DNA of 64,000 bases, taken from Paracoccus mutanolyticus. Lineage in GTDB: Bacteria; Pseudomonadota; Alphaproteobacteria; Rhodobacterales; Rhodobacteraceae. The position numbers and the translations under genes were made by a program. The notes under the pieces are model-generated. The model was not told the origin of the DNA. It did not search any database and saw nothing but the letters and a program-made list of their open reading frames with translations. Positions 49,487-58,948 of this stretch are shown in pieces (position 1 is the stretch's first letter; each line of letters opens with the position of its first letter). Where the stretch lies: NCBI RefSeq assembly GCF_003285265.1, contig NZ_CP030239.1, forward strand, positions 1,942,501-2,006,500, given 5' to 3'.

Positions 49487-49687
49487 ATGCCGAAGATGAA
49501 GACCAAATCGGCCGCGAAAAAGCGGTTCTCGATGACGGCCTCGGGCAAAGTGAAAGCTGGTCCGGCCGGCAAGCGCCACGGCATGATCAAGCGCTCGACG
49601 AAATTCATCCGCGACGTGACCGGGACCATGATCCTGTCCGACGCGGACGCGAAGATCGTCAAGAAATACATGCCCTATAACCGCTAA
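49487..49687 (+). CDS. rpmI: 50S ribosomal protein L35
   Basis: Intact, 66 residues, very basic: [40 protein letters not shown] and KKYMPYNR. Ribosome-binding site AAGGAG 7 bases upstream. Pairs with rplT 12 bases downstream, the standard rpmI-rplT operon; infC is not in this window just upstream. Confidence 0.97.
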   Translation: MPKMKTKSAAKKRFSMTASGKVKAGPAGKRHGMIKRSTKFIRDVTGTMILSDADAKIVKKYMPYNR

Positions 49688-49699
49688 GGAGAACCGGAC

Positions 49700-50059
49700 A
49701 TGGCACGAGTCAAATCGGGTAAAGTCACCCACGCCCGCCACAAGAAGGTTCTTGACGCGGCGAAAGGCTATTATGGCAACCGGTCGCGCAACTTCCGCAC
49801 CGCGACCCAGGCGGTCGACAAGGCCAACCAGTACGCGACCCGCGACCGCAAGACGCGCAAGCGCAACTTCCGCGCGCTGTGGATCCAGCGCATCAACGCC
49901 GCCGTCCGCGCCGTCGATGCCGAGATGACCTATTCGCGCTTCATCGCCGCGCTGGCGAAAGCCGGGATCGAGGTGGACCGCAAGGTCCTGGCCGACCTGG
50001 CCGTGCACGAGCCCGAGGCCTTTGCCGCCGTGGTCGCGCAGGCGAAAGCCGCCGCCTGA
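49700..50059 (+). CDS. rplT: 50S ribosomal protein L20
   Basis: Intact, 119 residues. [60 protein letters not shown] and [20 protein letters not shown] are the usual L20 blocks. L20 is needed early in 50S assembly and in many bacteria represses its own operon. Followed by a strong terminator at 50089. Confidence 0.97.
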   Translation: MARVKSGKVTHARHKKVLDAAKGYYGNRSRNFRTATQAVDKANQYATRDRKTRKRNFRALWIQRINAAVRAVDAEMTYSRFIAALAKAGIEVDRKVLADLAVHEPEAFAAVVAQAKAAA

Positions 50060-50088
50060 TTGCCGGCAGGCTTGCAGGAATACGGAAA

Positions 50089-50114
50089 AACCCGCGCCTC
50101 GGCGCGGGTTTTTT
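50089..50114 (+). terminator. rho-independent terminator after rplT
   Basis: AACCCGCGCC pairs with GGCGCGGGTT across a two-base apex, followed by TTTT. Confidence 0.9.
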
Positions 50115-50163
50115 GCTTTGCGTTCGGGGGGCGCTGCCCCCACGCCGGGCAGGCCCGGCACCC

Positions 50164-50192
50164 CCGGGGGTATTTGGGAAACGGTGAAAACA
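50164..50192 (+). repeat. TATTT-type intergenic motif, single copy
   Basis: GGGGGTATTTGGGAAACGGT followed by GAAAACACG, almost identical to arm 1 of the inverted pair at 40854. It sits between the rplT terminator and the P450 gene. Confidence 0.55.
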
Positions 50193-50228
50193 CGAGGAAC
50201 CGGGCGAGGCCGCGGCGGTTTTGAAGGC

Positions 50229-51565
50229 ATGAGCCGTTATCCCGCCCGCGTTCCCCTGCACCGCAAGCCCCTGGGCGTGATCGGCAGCGCCCTGGTCGCG
50301 CGGCGCAATGTGCTGGAGTTGATCCCCGAGATCGCCGTGCGCCAGCCCATGGTCTCGGGCAAGGTCGGCAAGCGTTGGCACATGGTCATGGACCCCGACG
50401 CCCTGCGCGTGGTGCTGAAGGACCGGGTCGAGGATTACCCGAAGTCGCTGGTCACCAAGCTGCTGCTGGAGCCGGCGGTCGGAGAATCGCTGTTCGTGGC
50501 CGAGGGCGCGCATTGGCGCTGGCAACGCCGCGCCGCCGCCCCGGCCTTTGCCCAGCGCCATGTCGAGGCCCTGGCGCCGGTGATGACCGCCGCCGCCGAG
50601 GCGAGCGCCCGGCGGCTGTCGGCAGCGGCTGGCGGCACGGTCGACGTGTTCGCCGAAACCGTCGCCGCGACCTTCGAGGTGATTTCCGACGTGACCTTTT
50701 CCGGCGACGAGGGCTTTGACCGCGACGCGGTGCACCATGCCATCGACGCCTATATCGAGAGTACGGCGCGGATCTCGGTCCTGGACATCCTGGGCCTGCC
50801 GGGCTGGATCCCGCGCCCGGGGCGGCTGCGGTCGGGGGGCGACCTGCGGCGGATGAAGCGGGTGGCCGACGATGCGATCGCGCTCGCGCCCGGTCAGGGC
50901 CGCGCCCGGTGCCGGATCTGCTGGATCTGCTGCGCGCGGGCGAGGACCCCGAGACGCATCGCCGCATGACCCCGGGCGAGCTGCGCGACAACCTGCTGAC
51001 CTTCATCGTCGCGGGCCACGAGACGACCGCCCTGACGCTGGCCTGGGCGCTTTACCTGCTGGCTTTCGCCCGGCCGGAGGTCCTGGCTCTCCGCCGGCTC
51101 CGACCGCGGTGGTGATCGCGCCGCCACGGATGGATTTCCAGGCATAACAATCTCCGCCAGATCGTGGACGAGGCGCTGCGGCTTTACCCTCCGGCCGCGT
51201 TCCTGTCGCGCACCGCCCGCATCCACGACAGCCTGGGCGGGCGCGAGGTGCTGCCGGGGGACACGGTGATGCTGCCGATCTATGCGCTGCATCGCCACCA
51301 CCTGCTGTGGGACGATCCCGACGCCTTCGACCCGGACCGCTTTGCCCCCGGCGTGACGCGCGACCGCTTTGCCTTCCTGCCCTTCGGCGCCGGTCCCCGC
51401 ATCTGCATCGGCGCGAGCTTTGCCCTGCAGGAGGCGGTGATCATCCTGGCCACGCTGGTCGCCCGGCTGCGGTTCGACCTGACCGCCCGCCAGCCGCAGC
51501 CGCGCATGATCCTGACGCTGCGCCCGCATGGCGGGCTGTGGCTGTCGGTTCGCGCGCGGGCTTGA
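50229..51565 (+). CDS. cytochrome P450, disrupted
   Basis: About 440 residues expected. N-terminus VPLHRKPLGVIGSALVARRN, helix C region HWRWQRRAAAPAFAQRHVEA; one base missing near 50909; then I-helix LLTFIVAGHETTALTLAWAL, K-helix E-x-x-R in DEALRLYPPAAFL, PERF-like DPDRFAPG and heme-binding FLPFGAGPRICIGASFALQE with the Cys ligand. About 40 residues between helices I and K are replaced by 51090-51155, which contains a stop and does not look like P450. A bacterial class I/CYP-type monooxygenase; substrate unknown. As written it would not be functional. Confidence 0.88.
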
Positions 51566-51596
51566 TCCCGGCGCGTGGGGCGCTAAGGTCGCGGCC

Positions 51597-51953
51597 ATGA
51601 TCGTCATCCATCACAAGCCGAACTGCTCGACCTCGCGCAAGGTCCTGCAGATGATCCGCGATGCGGGGTTCGAACCCCTGGTCATCGACTATGTCCGCGA
51701 GGGCTGGACCCGCGCCCAGCTGCTGGGCCTGTTCGCCGCCGCCGGCGTGACCCCGCGCGGGGCGCTGCGCGTCAAGGGCACCGACGCGGCCGAGCGCGGC
51801 CTGCCCGATGCCGGTGACGAGGCGATCCTGGCCGCCATGGTCGAGAACCCCGTCCTGGTCGAACGTCCCTTCGTCTGCGGTCCCGGCGGGGTGCGTTTGT
51901 GCCGCCCTGCCGAGCTGGTCCGCGAAAGCCTGTCCCGCCAGGCTTTTCCCTGA
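51597..51953 (+). CDS. ArsC/Spx-fold reductase-like protein
   Basis: 118 residues from ATG 51597. VIHHKPNCSTSRKVLQMIRD carries the C-x-x-S active-site motif of the thioredoxin-fold ArsC/YffB family, followed by FEPLVIDYVREGWTRAQLLG, TPRGALRVKGTDAAERGLPD (R-x-K-G region) and NPVLVERPFVCGPGGVRLCR (VxRP). Either a glutaredoxin-dependent arsenate reductase or a homologue of unknown thiol function; no ars genes are nearby. Intact. Confidence 0.87.
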   Translation: MIVIHHKPNCSTSRKVLQMIRDAGFEPLVIDYVREGWTRAQLLGLFAAAGVTPRGALRVKGTDAAERGLPDAGDEAILAAMVENPVLVERPFVCGPGGVRLCRPAELVRESLSRQAFP

Positions 51954-51999
51954 TCCCCGGCCGTGCTAATCGGCGGCGGAACCGCAAGGAAAGCCTGCC

Positions 52000-53082
52000 A
52001 TGTCCGACCTGACCAGCCTTCGCCAGACCTATCTTGACCGCATTTCCGGCGCCGCCGACAGCGACGCGCTGGAACAGGTGCGGCTGGCCGCCCTGGGCAA
52101 GAAGGGCGAGATCAGCGGCATGATGAAAGAACTGGGCCGCATGACGCCCGAAGAGCGCCAGACCCGCGGCGCCGCGCTGAACCGCCTGAAGGACGAGGTC
52201 GATGCCGCGCTGCGCGCCCGCAAGCAGGGGCTGGAGGATGCGGCGCTGGACGCCCGGCTGCGCGAGGAATGGCTGGACGTGACCCTGCCCGGCCGGCCGC
52301 GTCCGCAGGGCACCATCCATCCCGTCAGCCAGGTGACCGATGAGGTCACCGCGATCTTCGCCGACATGGGCTTTCGCGTGGCCGAGGGGCCGCAGATCGA
52401 ATCCGACTGGTTCAACTTCGACGCGCTGAACATCCCGCCCGAGCATCCGGCACGGCAGGAGCACGACACCTTCTTCATGGCCCGGGCCGAGGGCGACCCG
52501 CGCCCGCCGCACGTCTTGCGCACGCATACCTCGCCGGTGCAGATCCGGGCGATGCAGGCGACCGGCGCGCCGATCCGGGTGATCGCGCCGGGCCGGGTCT
52601 ATCGCATGGACATGGACCAGACCCATGCGCCGATGTTCCACCAGGTCGAGGGGCTGGCGCTCGGCCGCGACATTTCCATGGCGAACCTGAAATGGACGCT
52701 GGAGGAATTCTGCCGCGCCTTCTTCGAACTGGACGAGGTCGAGCTGCGCTTCCGCGCCAGCCATTTCCCCTTCACTGAACCGTCGGCCGAGGTCGACATC
52801 CGCTGTTCCTGGGAGGGCGGCAAGCTGACGCTGGGGCAGGGGAATTCCTGGCTGGAGATCCTGGGCTCGGGCATGGTGCACCCCAAGGTGCTGGCCGCGG
52901 GCGGGATCGACCCGGACCAGTGGCAGGGCTTTGCCTTCGGCATGGGCATCGACCGGATCGCCATGCTGAAATACGGGATCCCGGATTTGCGGGCGTTCTT
53001 TGAGAGCGATCTGCGGTGGCTGAAGCACTACGGCTTTGCGGCGGGGGATGTGCCGAGCGTGGCGGGCGGGTTGTCGCGGTGA
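52000..53082 (+). CDS. pheS: phenylalanine--tRNA ligase alpha subunit
   Basis: Intact, 360 residues. N-terminal coiled coil ([20 protein letters not shown]), class II catalytic core: motif 1 region [19 protein letters not shown], motif 2 [20 protein letters not shown], and motif 3 [20 protein letters not shown] with [17 protein letters not shown] at the end. Charges tRNA-Phe together with PheT. pheT lies 1.75 kb further on, separated by an AT-rich scrap and two minus-strand genes, an unusual split of pheST. Confidence 0.97.
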   Translation: MSDLTSLRQTYLDRISGAADSDALEQVRLAALGKKGEISGMMKELGRMTPEERQTRGAALNRLKDEVDAALRARKQGLEDAALDARLREEWLDVTLPGRPRPQGTIHPVSQVTDEVTAIFADMGFRVAEGPQIESDWFNFDALNIPPEHPARQEHDTFFMARAEGDPRPPHVLRTHTSPVQIRAMQATGAPIRVIAPGRVYRMDMDQTHAPMFHQVEGLALGRDISMANLKWTLEEFCRAFFELDEVELRFRASHFPFTEPSAEVDIRCSWEGGKLTLGQGNSWLEILGSGMVHPKVLAAGGIDPDQWQGFAFGMGIDRIAMLKYGIPDLRAFFESDLRWLKHYGFAAGDVPSVAGGLSR

Positions 53083-53133
53083 TCGGGGGGCTGCCCTCCC
53101 TCGTCGCTGACGCTCCTCGCTGACGCTCCTCTC

Positions 53134-53161
53134 CCCCCGGGATATTTCAGGCACGAAAAAA
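53134..53161 (+). repeat. TATTT-type intergenic motif, single copy
   Basis: CCCCCCGGGATATTTCAGGC followed by ACGAAAAA, directly 3' of pheS; GC-rich sequence ends here and AT-rich sequence begins. Confidence 0.45.
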
Positions 53162-53442
53162 TTTGGCCGACAACATCTCAACTCTGCGAGAACTGGAAGG
53201 TGTGCGTGTGCGTAATTTGGGAGGTCTGTGGATCTCTGGCGGACATCGATGATTGCGGCGAACTTTTGCGCATCTTCTTTCACAATGTCCATTAATTTAT
53301 TTCCGCGCGCGACATTGGCTCGCCAAAAAGCCCCATCCAATGCAGTCAGTAAACTTTCGTTGATTCTCTTGAACTCGACTCTCGATGCATATAACCAAAA
53401 CAGCGTAAACAGCTCATAACGACGACATCTATAGAAATGCAA
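53150..53442 (-). other. AT-rich open frame, probable gene fragment
   Basis: A minus-strand frame of about 95 codons (53442 down to about 53160) reads YELFTLFWLYASRVEFKRIN, ESLLTALDGAFWRANVARGN and KLMDIVKEDAQKFAAIIDVR. Composition is markedly more AT-rich than all neighbours and codon use differs, so this looks foreign. The frame runs on without stop into sequence antisense to pheS, so the true C-terminus is missing. No family recognised. The rest of the gap 53083-53643 holds only further AT-rich non-coding sequence and one copy of a 19-bp direct repeat. Confidence 0.45.
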
Positions 53443-53525
53443 CGATGCCTTTCCATGGTAAAAGAGTGCCTCGATGTGACAATGTCGTTTCCCTACTGAT
53501 GAATTCGAGTATCAAGGAAAAGAAA

Positions 53526-53544
53526 TTCGATCAGCATCTGTTGG
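53526..53544 (+). repeat. 19-bp direct repeat, copy A
   Basis: TTCGATCAGCATCTGTTGG, identical to 54563-54581. Copy B lies inside the start of the TM2 gene (it encodes QQMLIE on the minus strand); copy A has no such context. The 1037-bp offset brackets the AmiS/UreI gene and most of the TM2 gene. Confidence 0.7.
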
Positions 53545-53643
53545 GAATCCGTGTAAAGAAACAATATCCCTGAAAATAGCCCCTGCCGTCCCAGCGCAAA
53601 ACGGCTGATCGGGTTTGTGGTTAACGGTCGGTCGACCGCCCCC

Positions 53644-54156
53644 TCACAATGCCCCCTGGATCATCAGAAACCCCGGTAGCCAGCCGGTAAACACCCCCGC
53701 CAGCAGCGTGACCCAGCCGGCCTGCCGCGTGACCGGGAAGCGCACCGCGAGCATCAGGAAATACAGGAACCACAGCCCCGCCCAGGCCAGCCAGTTGGCG
53801 GCCATCCAGGCTTCGCCGGTGTTCAGGGCGTCGCGGAAGGCCAGCACGGAAACCGGCAGGGCCGTTACCGCGACGAACAGGCTAAACCAGCCCAAGCCGC
53901 GGCCGTCGGCGCCCGAGAGGCGGTTCCAGGCGACCCACAGGTAGGTCGTGCAGAACAGCAGGGACAGCGTGGCGTTGCGGATGGACTCGGCGTCGGCCTT
54001 GGGGCCGAAGGCGTCGTGCAGCACCACGGCGCCGGAGACCAGCGCGGTGACGATGTTGATGACGACGATTTCGCGCCCGTCGATCCGGTCCAGAAGCCAC
54101 AGCCCGTTGATGACCAGGACGGCGCCCACATAGAACAGAACGAAGCCGGTCAGCAT
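53644..54156 (-). CDS. AmiS/UreI family transporter
   Basis: Intact, 170 residues with about six helices: LTGFVLFYVGAVLVINGLWL, EIVVINIVTALVSGAVVLHD, ATLSLLFCTTYLWVAWNRLS, LGWFSLFVAVTALPVSVLAF, WMAANWLAWAGLWFLYFLML and AGWVTLLAGVFTGWLPGFLM. The starting GFVLFYVGAVLxxNGLW and the end W-x-T-x-x-x-G are those of AmiS/UreI channels, which pass urea or short amides. A second possible urea route besides urtABCDE. Located between pheS and pheT, on the opposite strand. Confidence 0.87.
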   Translation of the reverse strand: MLTGFVLFYVGAVLVINGLWLLDRIDGREIVVINIVTALVSGAVVLHDAFGPKADAESIRNATLSLLFCTTYLWVAWNRLSGADGRGLGWFSLFVAVTALPVSVLAFRDALNTGEAWMAANWLAWAGLWFLYFLMLAVRFPVTRQAGWVTLLAGVFTGWLPGFLMIQGAL

Positions 54157-54279
54157 GTTTCCCCCATCGCAGCCGGAAGGCTGGGCGAGGCTCTAGCCGG
54201 GCCGCCGCCCCGGCACCATGGGCCGGCGCGGATAATCAGCATCAGGAAAATCGATGCAATCGCCGCAGGTTATGAGGGA

Positions 54280-54589
54280 TCAGTACAGGCCCGAGCCGAG
54301 CCGGCGGCGGATCTCGTCCTTGTCCTCCTGGATCATGCCGGGGATCAGGAACAGGTCGATCACCGCCCAGACCCAGACCAGGCCCAGGAGCGGCCAGCCG
54401 ATCAGGATGGGCGCGGTCAGCCAGCCCAGGCCCGACATCGCCAGCATGATCAGACCGCTGACCCAGCGGCCGAGATACATCCGGTGTGCGCCGAAACCCC
54501 ACAGCAGGATCGCCAGCAGATAGGCGACCAGAGGGGATTTCGCGTCATTGGCTGATGCGTTGTTCGATCAGCATCTGTTGGTGTATCAT
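54280..54589 (-). CDS. TM2 domain protein, frameshifted
   Basis: About 102 residues. Start at 54589 with AAGGGAG upstream; MIHQQMLIEQRIS in the first frame, a shift near 54553 (one extra base or two missing), then SPLVAYLLAILLWGFGAHRM and YLGRWVSGLIMLAMSGLGWL, the TM2 signature (FGxHRxYLGR), ending IDLFLIPGMIQEDKDEIRRR. Two transmembrane helices with a short linker; function unknown. Divergent from pheT. Confidence 0.8.
54563..54581 (+). repeat. 19-bp direct repeat, copy B
   Basis: Identical to 53526-53544; see copy A. Confidence 0.7.
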
Positions 54590-54665
54590 TGGCTCCCTTG
54601 CCCATGTTAATGTCCCTTAATATAGGGCGCGCCGGGTTTCCTGCAAGCGCCGGGCCGTGACGGGC

Positions 54666-54693
54666 GTACACCGCGCGTACACAGGCCGTACAC
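54666..54693 (+). repeat. triple GTACAC element, copy 3
   Basis: GTACAC at 54666, 54677 and 54688, exact 11-bp period, followed by CGGCCGTCGGACC. Lies in the divergent gap between the TM2 gene and pheT, 138 bases upstream of the pheT ATG. Confidence 0.75.
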
Positions 54694-54830
54694 CGGCCGT
54701 CGGACCGGTGGGCAGGGGGGAGGGGGGCAGGGGGCGCCCGCGCGCCCCTACCATTCCGCCGCGCCATGCGCTAAGGGAGCCCGAACCTGCCGATCCCCAT
54801 GGACCGCCCGAACCCGACGGAGCCGCCGCA

Positions 54831-57216
54831 ATGAAATTCACCCTCTCCTGGCTGAAGGAGCATCTCGAGACCACCGCCACGCTGGACGAGATCACCGAGG
54901 CGCTGACCGACCTGGGCCTTGAGGTCGAGGGGGTGACGGACCCGGCCGCGAAACTTGCCCCCTTCACCATCGCGCGCGTGACCGAGGCGGTGCAGCACCC
55001 GGACGCCGACCGGCTGCGGGTCTGCAAGGTCATGACGGACGAGGGCGAGAAGCAGATCGTCTGCGGTGCCCCCAACGCGCGGGCCGGCATCACCGTGGTC
55101 CTGGCCAAGCCCGGCGACTATGTTCCCGGCATCGACACCACGCTGGGCGTGGGCAAGATCCGCGGCGTCGAGAGCCATGGCATGATGGCCTCGGAACGCG
55201 AGCTGCAACTGTCGGACGAGCACAATGGCATCATCGAGCTGCCTTCGGGCGAGGTCGGCGAGAAATTCGTCGACTGGCTGGCCGCGAACCGCCCCGAGGC
55301 GGTCGATCCGGTCATCGAGATCAAGATCACCCCGAACCGCCCCGACGCGCTGGGCGTCCACGGCATCGCCCGCGATCTGGCCGCGCGGGGCCTGGGCACG
55401 CTGAAGCCCGTTCCCGAGGTCACGGTGTCGGGCGGCTTCGCCTCGCCCATCGGGATCCGCATCGCGCCCGAGGTGGCGGACAAGGCGCCGTTCTTCAGCG
55501 GCCGGCTGATCCTGGGCGTGAAGAACGGCCCGTCGCCCGACTGGCTGCAAAAGCGGCTGACCGCCATCGGGCTGCGGCCGATCAATGCGCTGGTCGACAT
55601 CACGAATTTCTTCACCTTCGACCTGAACCGGCCGCTGCATGTCTTTGACGCGGCCAAGGTCCGGGGCGACCTGGTGGTGCGCCCGTCGCATGAGGGCGAG
55701 GAACTGCTGGCGCTGGACGGCAAGACCTATGCCTTTGCCCCCGGCACCATGATCATCGCCGACGAAACCGGGCCCGAAAGCATCGCCGGGATCATGGGCG
55801 GCGAGGCCTCGGGCTGCGACGAGGGGACCACGGACGTGTTCCTGGAAAGCGCCTATTGGGATCCGATCGCCATCGCGACGGCGGGGCGCGCGCTGAAGAT
55901 CACCTCGGACGCGCGCTATCGCTTCGAGCGCGGTGCGGACCCGGCCTTTACCCAGAAGGGCCTGGAACTGGCAACGCGGATGATCCTGGACCTGTGCGGC
56001 GGCGAGGCGTCACAGGTGGTGACGGCGGGCGCCATCCCCGACACGACGCGCAGCTATCCGCTGGACCCGGCCAAGGTGTCCAGCCTGGTCGGCATGGAAA
56101 TCCCCGAGGACAGGCAGCGCGCCACGCTGGAGGCGCTGGGCTTCCGCCTGGACGGCAACCAGGCCTTCGTCCCGAGTTGGCGTCCCGACGTGCAGGGCGC
56201 GGCCGATCTGGTCGAGGAGGTGGCGCGCATCGCCAGCCTGAGCGGCTTGCAGGGCCAGCCCCTGCCGCGCCCGCAGGCGGGCGTGCCGGCCCCGGTACTG
56301 ACCCCCTTGCAGCGCCGGGAGTCGGCGGCGCGGCGCATGGCGGCGGCCTTGGGCTATAACGAATGCGTCACCTACAGCTTCATCGACCAGCCGCGGCGGC
56401 GCTGTTCGGCGGCGGGTCCGATGCGGTGCGGATCGAGAACCCGATCAGCAGCGAGATGACGCATATGCGCCCCGACCTGCTGCCCGGCCTGCTGGCGGCG
56501 GCGGCGCGCAACCAGGCGCGCGGCTTCATGGACCTGGCGCTGTTCGAATGCGGGCCGGTGTTCAGCGGCGGCGAGCCCGGAGAGCAGGACCTGCACCTGA
56601 CCGCGATCATGGTCGGCCATACCGCGCCGCGCGATCCCTTCGCCTCGCGCCGCAAGGTGGCATCTATGACGCCAAGGCCGATGCCGAGGCGGTGCTGGCC
56701 CAGATCGGCGCGCCGGCGAAAGCGCAGATCAACCGCAAGCTGGACGGCTGGTGGCACCCCGGCCGGGCGGGCAACATCGCGCTGGGTCCGAACACGCTGG
56801 CAACCTTCGGCGAGATCCATCCGCGCGTGCTGCGCCATTTCGGGATCAAGGGCGCGGCGGTGGGCTTTACCCTGCGCATCGCGGCGGTGCCGCTGCCCAA
56901 GGTGAAATCGCCCTCGCGCCCGGCGCTGGCGCTGTCGGACCTGCAGGCGGTCGAGCGCGACTTTGCCTTTGTCGTCGATCCGCAGGTCGAGGCGCTGGCC
57001 CTGGTCAACGCCGCCGCCGGTGCCGACAAGGCGCTGATCGAGCGGGTGACGGTGTTCGACCAGTTCACCGGGCTGGAGGACGGCCGCAAGTCCATCGCCA
57101 TCACCGCCCGCCTGCAACCCAGGGACAAGACCCTGACCGACGCCGAGATCGAGGCGGTTTCGGCGAAGATCGTCGAAAAGGTCGGCAAGGCCACCGGGGG
57201 CGTGCTGCGGGGGTAA
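54831..57216 (+). CDS. pheT: phenylalanine--tRNA ligase beta subunit, frameshifted
   Basis: About 794 residues as usual. [20 protein letters not shown], the tRNA-binding EMAP-like domain ([20 protein letters not shown]), B3/B4 domain with the editing site ([40 protein letters not shown]), B5, then the catalytic-like part. One shift near 56393 (YSFIDQ then [20 protein letters not shown]) and one near 56660 (FASRRKV then [20 protein letters not shown]); C-terminal FDX-ACB domain [20 protein letters not shown] ending [10 protein letters not shown]. Essential, so the shifts are presumably sequence errors. Confidence 0.95.
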
Positions 57217-57264
57217 GACGAGCCGGCGTGCCGTCGTCGTCTGGATTGTATGCTCCTGAGGGGA

Positions 57265-57328
57265 GGTTCGCAGGAGCGCGCGACCATCCCCGTTCCGGTT
57301 CGCAGGAGCGCGCGACCATCCCCGTTCC
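57265..57328. repeat. 32-bp perfect tandem duplication
   Basis: Two adjacent identical units of 32 bp beginning GGTTCGCAGGAGCGCGCGAC and ending CCCCGTTCC (57265-57296 and 57297-57328). In the 375-bp stretch between pheT and the LuxR fragment I see nothing else assignable. Confidence 0.85.
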
Positions 57329-57591
57329 GCCGCGCGAAGGCGGCCGGCAGGCGTCGGATCGTAAACGCAGGTCGATAAGAGGCAGGTAGAAGATGGTGGC
57401 TAGTGTATCTGGCATGATACGGCCACCCCCGAGATCATCAGCGACTACAGCTCTGCTCCAGCTAGCGCCACGATCGCGATCTCTTCCGATCTTAAGATCT
57501 AGCAGAACATCCAAAGTTGCTGCCATGCATCGCTCGTATGCGATCCCGGCCTAGACCTGATTGTGCATTTCAATGAAGTCGGCATCAGGAA

Positions 57592-57716
57592 GCGTCGAGA
57601 TCGCCTCCATCCTGGAAATCTCTCGGCGCACGGTGGATTACCATGTCGCCGAGATCCTGCGAAAGCTGAACGTGTCGAACCGCGCCCAGGCGGCGGCGAT
57701 CTACATCGGGCGCTAG
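57592..57716 (+). pseudogene. C-terminal HTH fragment of a LuxR-family regulator
   Basis: The frame reads [20 protein letters not shown] then [20 protein letters not shown] and a stop, the recognition part of a LuxR/GerE helix-turn-helix ([25 protein letters not shown]) with the usual C-terminus. The ligand-binding domain and the first helix are missing; sequence upstream is unrelated. Its stop overlaps the stop of the convergent GST gene in a CTAG, so the 3' end looks native and the 5' part has been lost or mis-assembled. Confidence 0.75.
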
Positions 57717-58411
57717 GCGCCGACCTCGATGCCGCGCTGCACGGCCGGGCGGGCGAGGAAGCGGTCCAGGTAGTCCTGCACATTGGCGAAGCCGTCCATG
57801 CCGGTTTCCGCCTCGGCCTCGTAGTTCACGCGCACGGTGCGCAGCCAGGGGGCGATGGCCATGTCGGCGATGGAGTAGTCGCCGGTGACCCAGTCGCGCC
57901 CCTCGAGCTGGCGGTCGAGCACGCCCAGCAGGCGCCGCGCCTCGGTGTAATAGCGGGTGCGGGGGCGCGGATCCTCGATTTCCTTGCCCTTGTAGCGGTG
58001 GAAGAAGCCGACCTGGCCCAGCATCGGGCCCAGACCGCCCATCTGCCACATCAGCCACTGGATCGTGTGATAGCGCGCCGCGCCCGAGGCGGGCAGGAAC
58101 TGGCCGGTCTTGTCGCCCAGATAGATCAGGATCGCGCCGGTCTCGAAGATGCCGATGGGCTGGCCGCCCGGGCCGTTCGGGTCAATCATCGCCGGGATCT
58201 TGTTGTTGGGGTTCAGCGACAGGAACTCGGGCGTCATCTGATCTTCGGGATCGGTGATGGAAATGCGGTGCGCGTCGTAGTCCAGCCCGCATTCTTCCAG
58301 CATGACCGAGGTCTTGATGCCGTTCGGCGTGTTCAGCGTGTAAAGCTGGATCACATCGGGGCGGACAGGCGGCCAGCGGCGGGTGATCGGGAAATCGGCA
58401 CGGTCGGTCAT
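57713..58411 (-). CDS. glutathione S-transferase, YghU/YfcG (disulfide-bond oxidoreductase) type
   Basis: Intact, 232 residues from ATG 58411. N-terminal extension then [20 protein letters not shown] with the nu-class NTPNG motif, [20 protein letters not shown] (cis-Pro), [20 protein letters not shown] (ES-like), and the helical domain [20 protein letters not shown] and [20 protein letters not shown]. Nu-class GSTs bind two glutathiones and reduce disulfides or peroxides. Divergent from mscL. Confidence 0.9.
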   Translation of the reverse strand: MTDRADFPITRRWPPVRPDVIQLYTLNTPNGIKTSVMLEECGLDYDAHRISITDPEDQMTPEFLSLNPNNKIPAMIDPNGPGGQPIGIFETGAILIYLGDKTGQFLPASGAARYHTIQWLMWQMGGLGPMLGQVGFFHRYKGKEIEDPRPRTRYYTEARRLLGVLDRQLEGRDWVTGDYSIADMAIAPWLRTVRVNYEAEAETGMDGFANVQDYLDRFLARPAVQRGIEVGA

Positions 58412-58492
58412 GGCATGTCCTGACTGTCTGGGCTGGATTCCGGGGGACTCTATGGGCAAGATCGCCCCACGTGCGACAGGAAAGGTAAGTCC

Positions 58493-58927
58493 ATGTTCAA
58501 GGAATTCAAGGAATTCATCGCCCGCGGCAATGTCGTGGATCTGGCCGTCGGCATCATCATCGGCGCCGCCTTTACCGCCATCGTCAATTCGCTGGTGGCC
58601 GACCTGATCAACCCGATCATCGGCCTTTTGACCGGCGGCACCGATTTCAGCGGCCATTACCTGGTCCTGAAGGGCACCGTCCCCGAGGGCGCGAGCCTGG
58701 CCGCCGCGCGCGATTCCGGCGCCTCGGTCTTTGCCTATGGCGCCTTCCTGTCCTCGGTCATCAATTTCCTGATCATCGCCTGGGCGGTGTTCCTGCTGGT
58801 CAAGGCGGTGAACAAGATCCAGAGCACCGCCGTGCGCAAGAAAGAGGCCGAAGCCGCCCCCGCTGGCCCGACGCAGGAAGAGCTGCTGATGCAGATCCGC
58901 GACGAGCTGCGTGGCCTGCGCGCCTGA
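58493..58927 (+). CDS. mscL: large-conductance mechanosensitive channel MscL
   Basis: Intact, 144 residues. [20 protein letters not shown] with [20 protein letters not shown] (N-terminal helix and TM1), a periplasmic loop [22 protein letters not shown]2 [20 protein letters not shown] with [10 protein letters not shown], and the C-terminal helical bundle [14 protein letters not shown]. Opens under membrane tension as an emergency valve in hypo-osmotic shock. SD GGAAAGG upstream. Followed by an Lrp-type regulator on the same strand. Confidence 0.96.
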   Translation: MFKEFKEFIARGNVVDLAVGIIIGAAFTAIVNSLVADLINPIIGLLTGGTDFSGHYLVLKGTVPEGASLAAARDSGASVFAYGAFLSSVINFLIIAWAVFLLVKAVNKIQSTAVRKKEAEAAPAGPTQEELLMQIRDELRGLRA

Positions 58928-58948
58928 GCCCATGCCAAGGGATGCGTC

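Noticed and set aside
53228..53419. + strand frame of 63 codons in the AT-rich stretch
   Set aside because: It is shorter than the minus-strand frame at the same place and shows no start signal or recognisable features.
57265..57328. Two identical 32-bp units considered as a CRISPR array
   Set aside because: The units are directly adjacent with no spacer between them, and no leader or cas gene is near; it is a simple tandem duplication.
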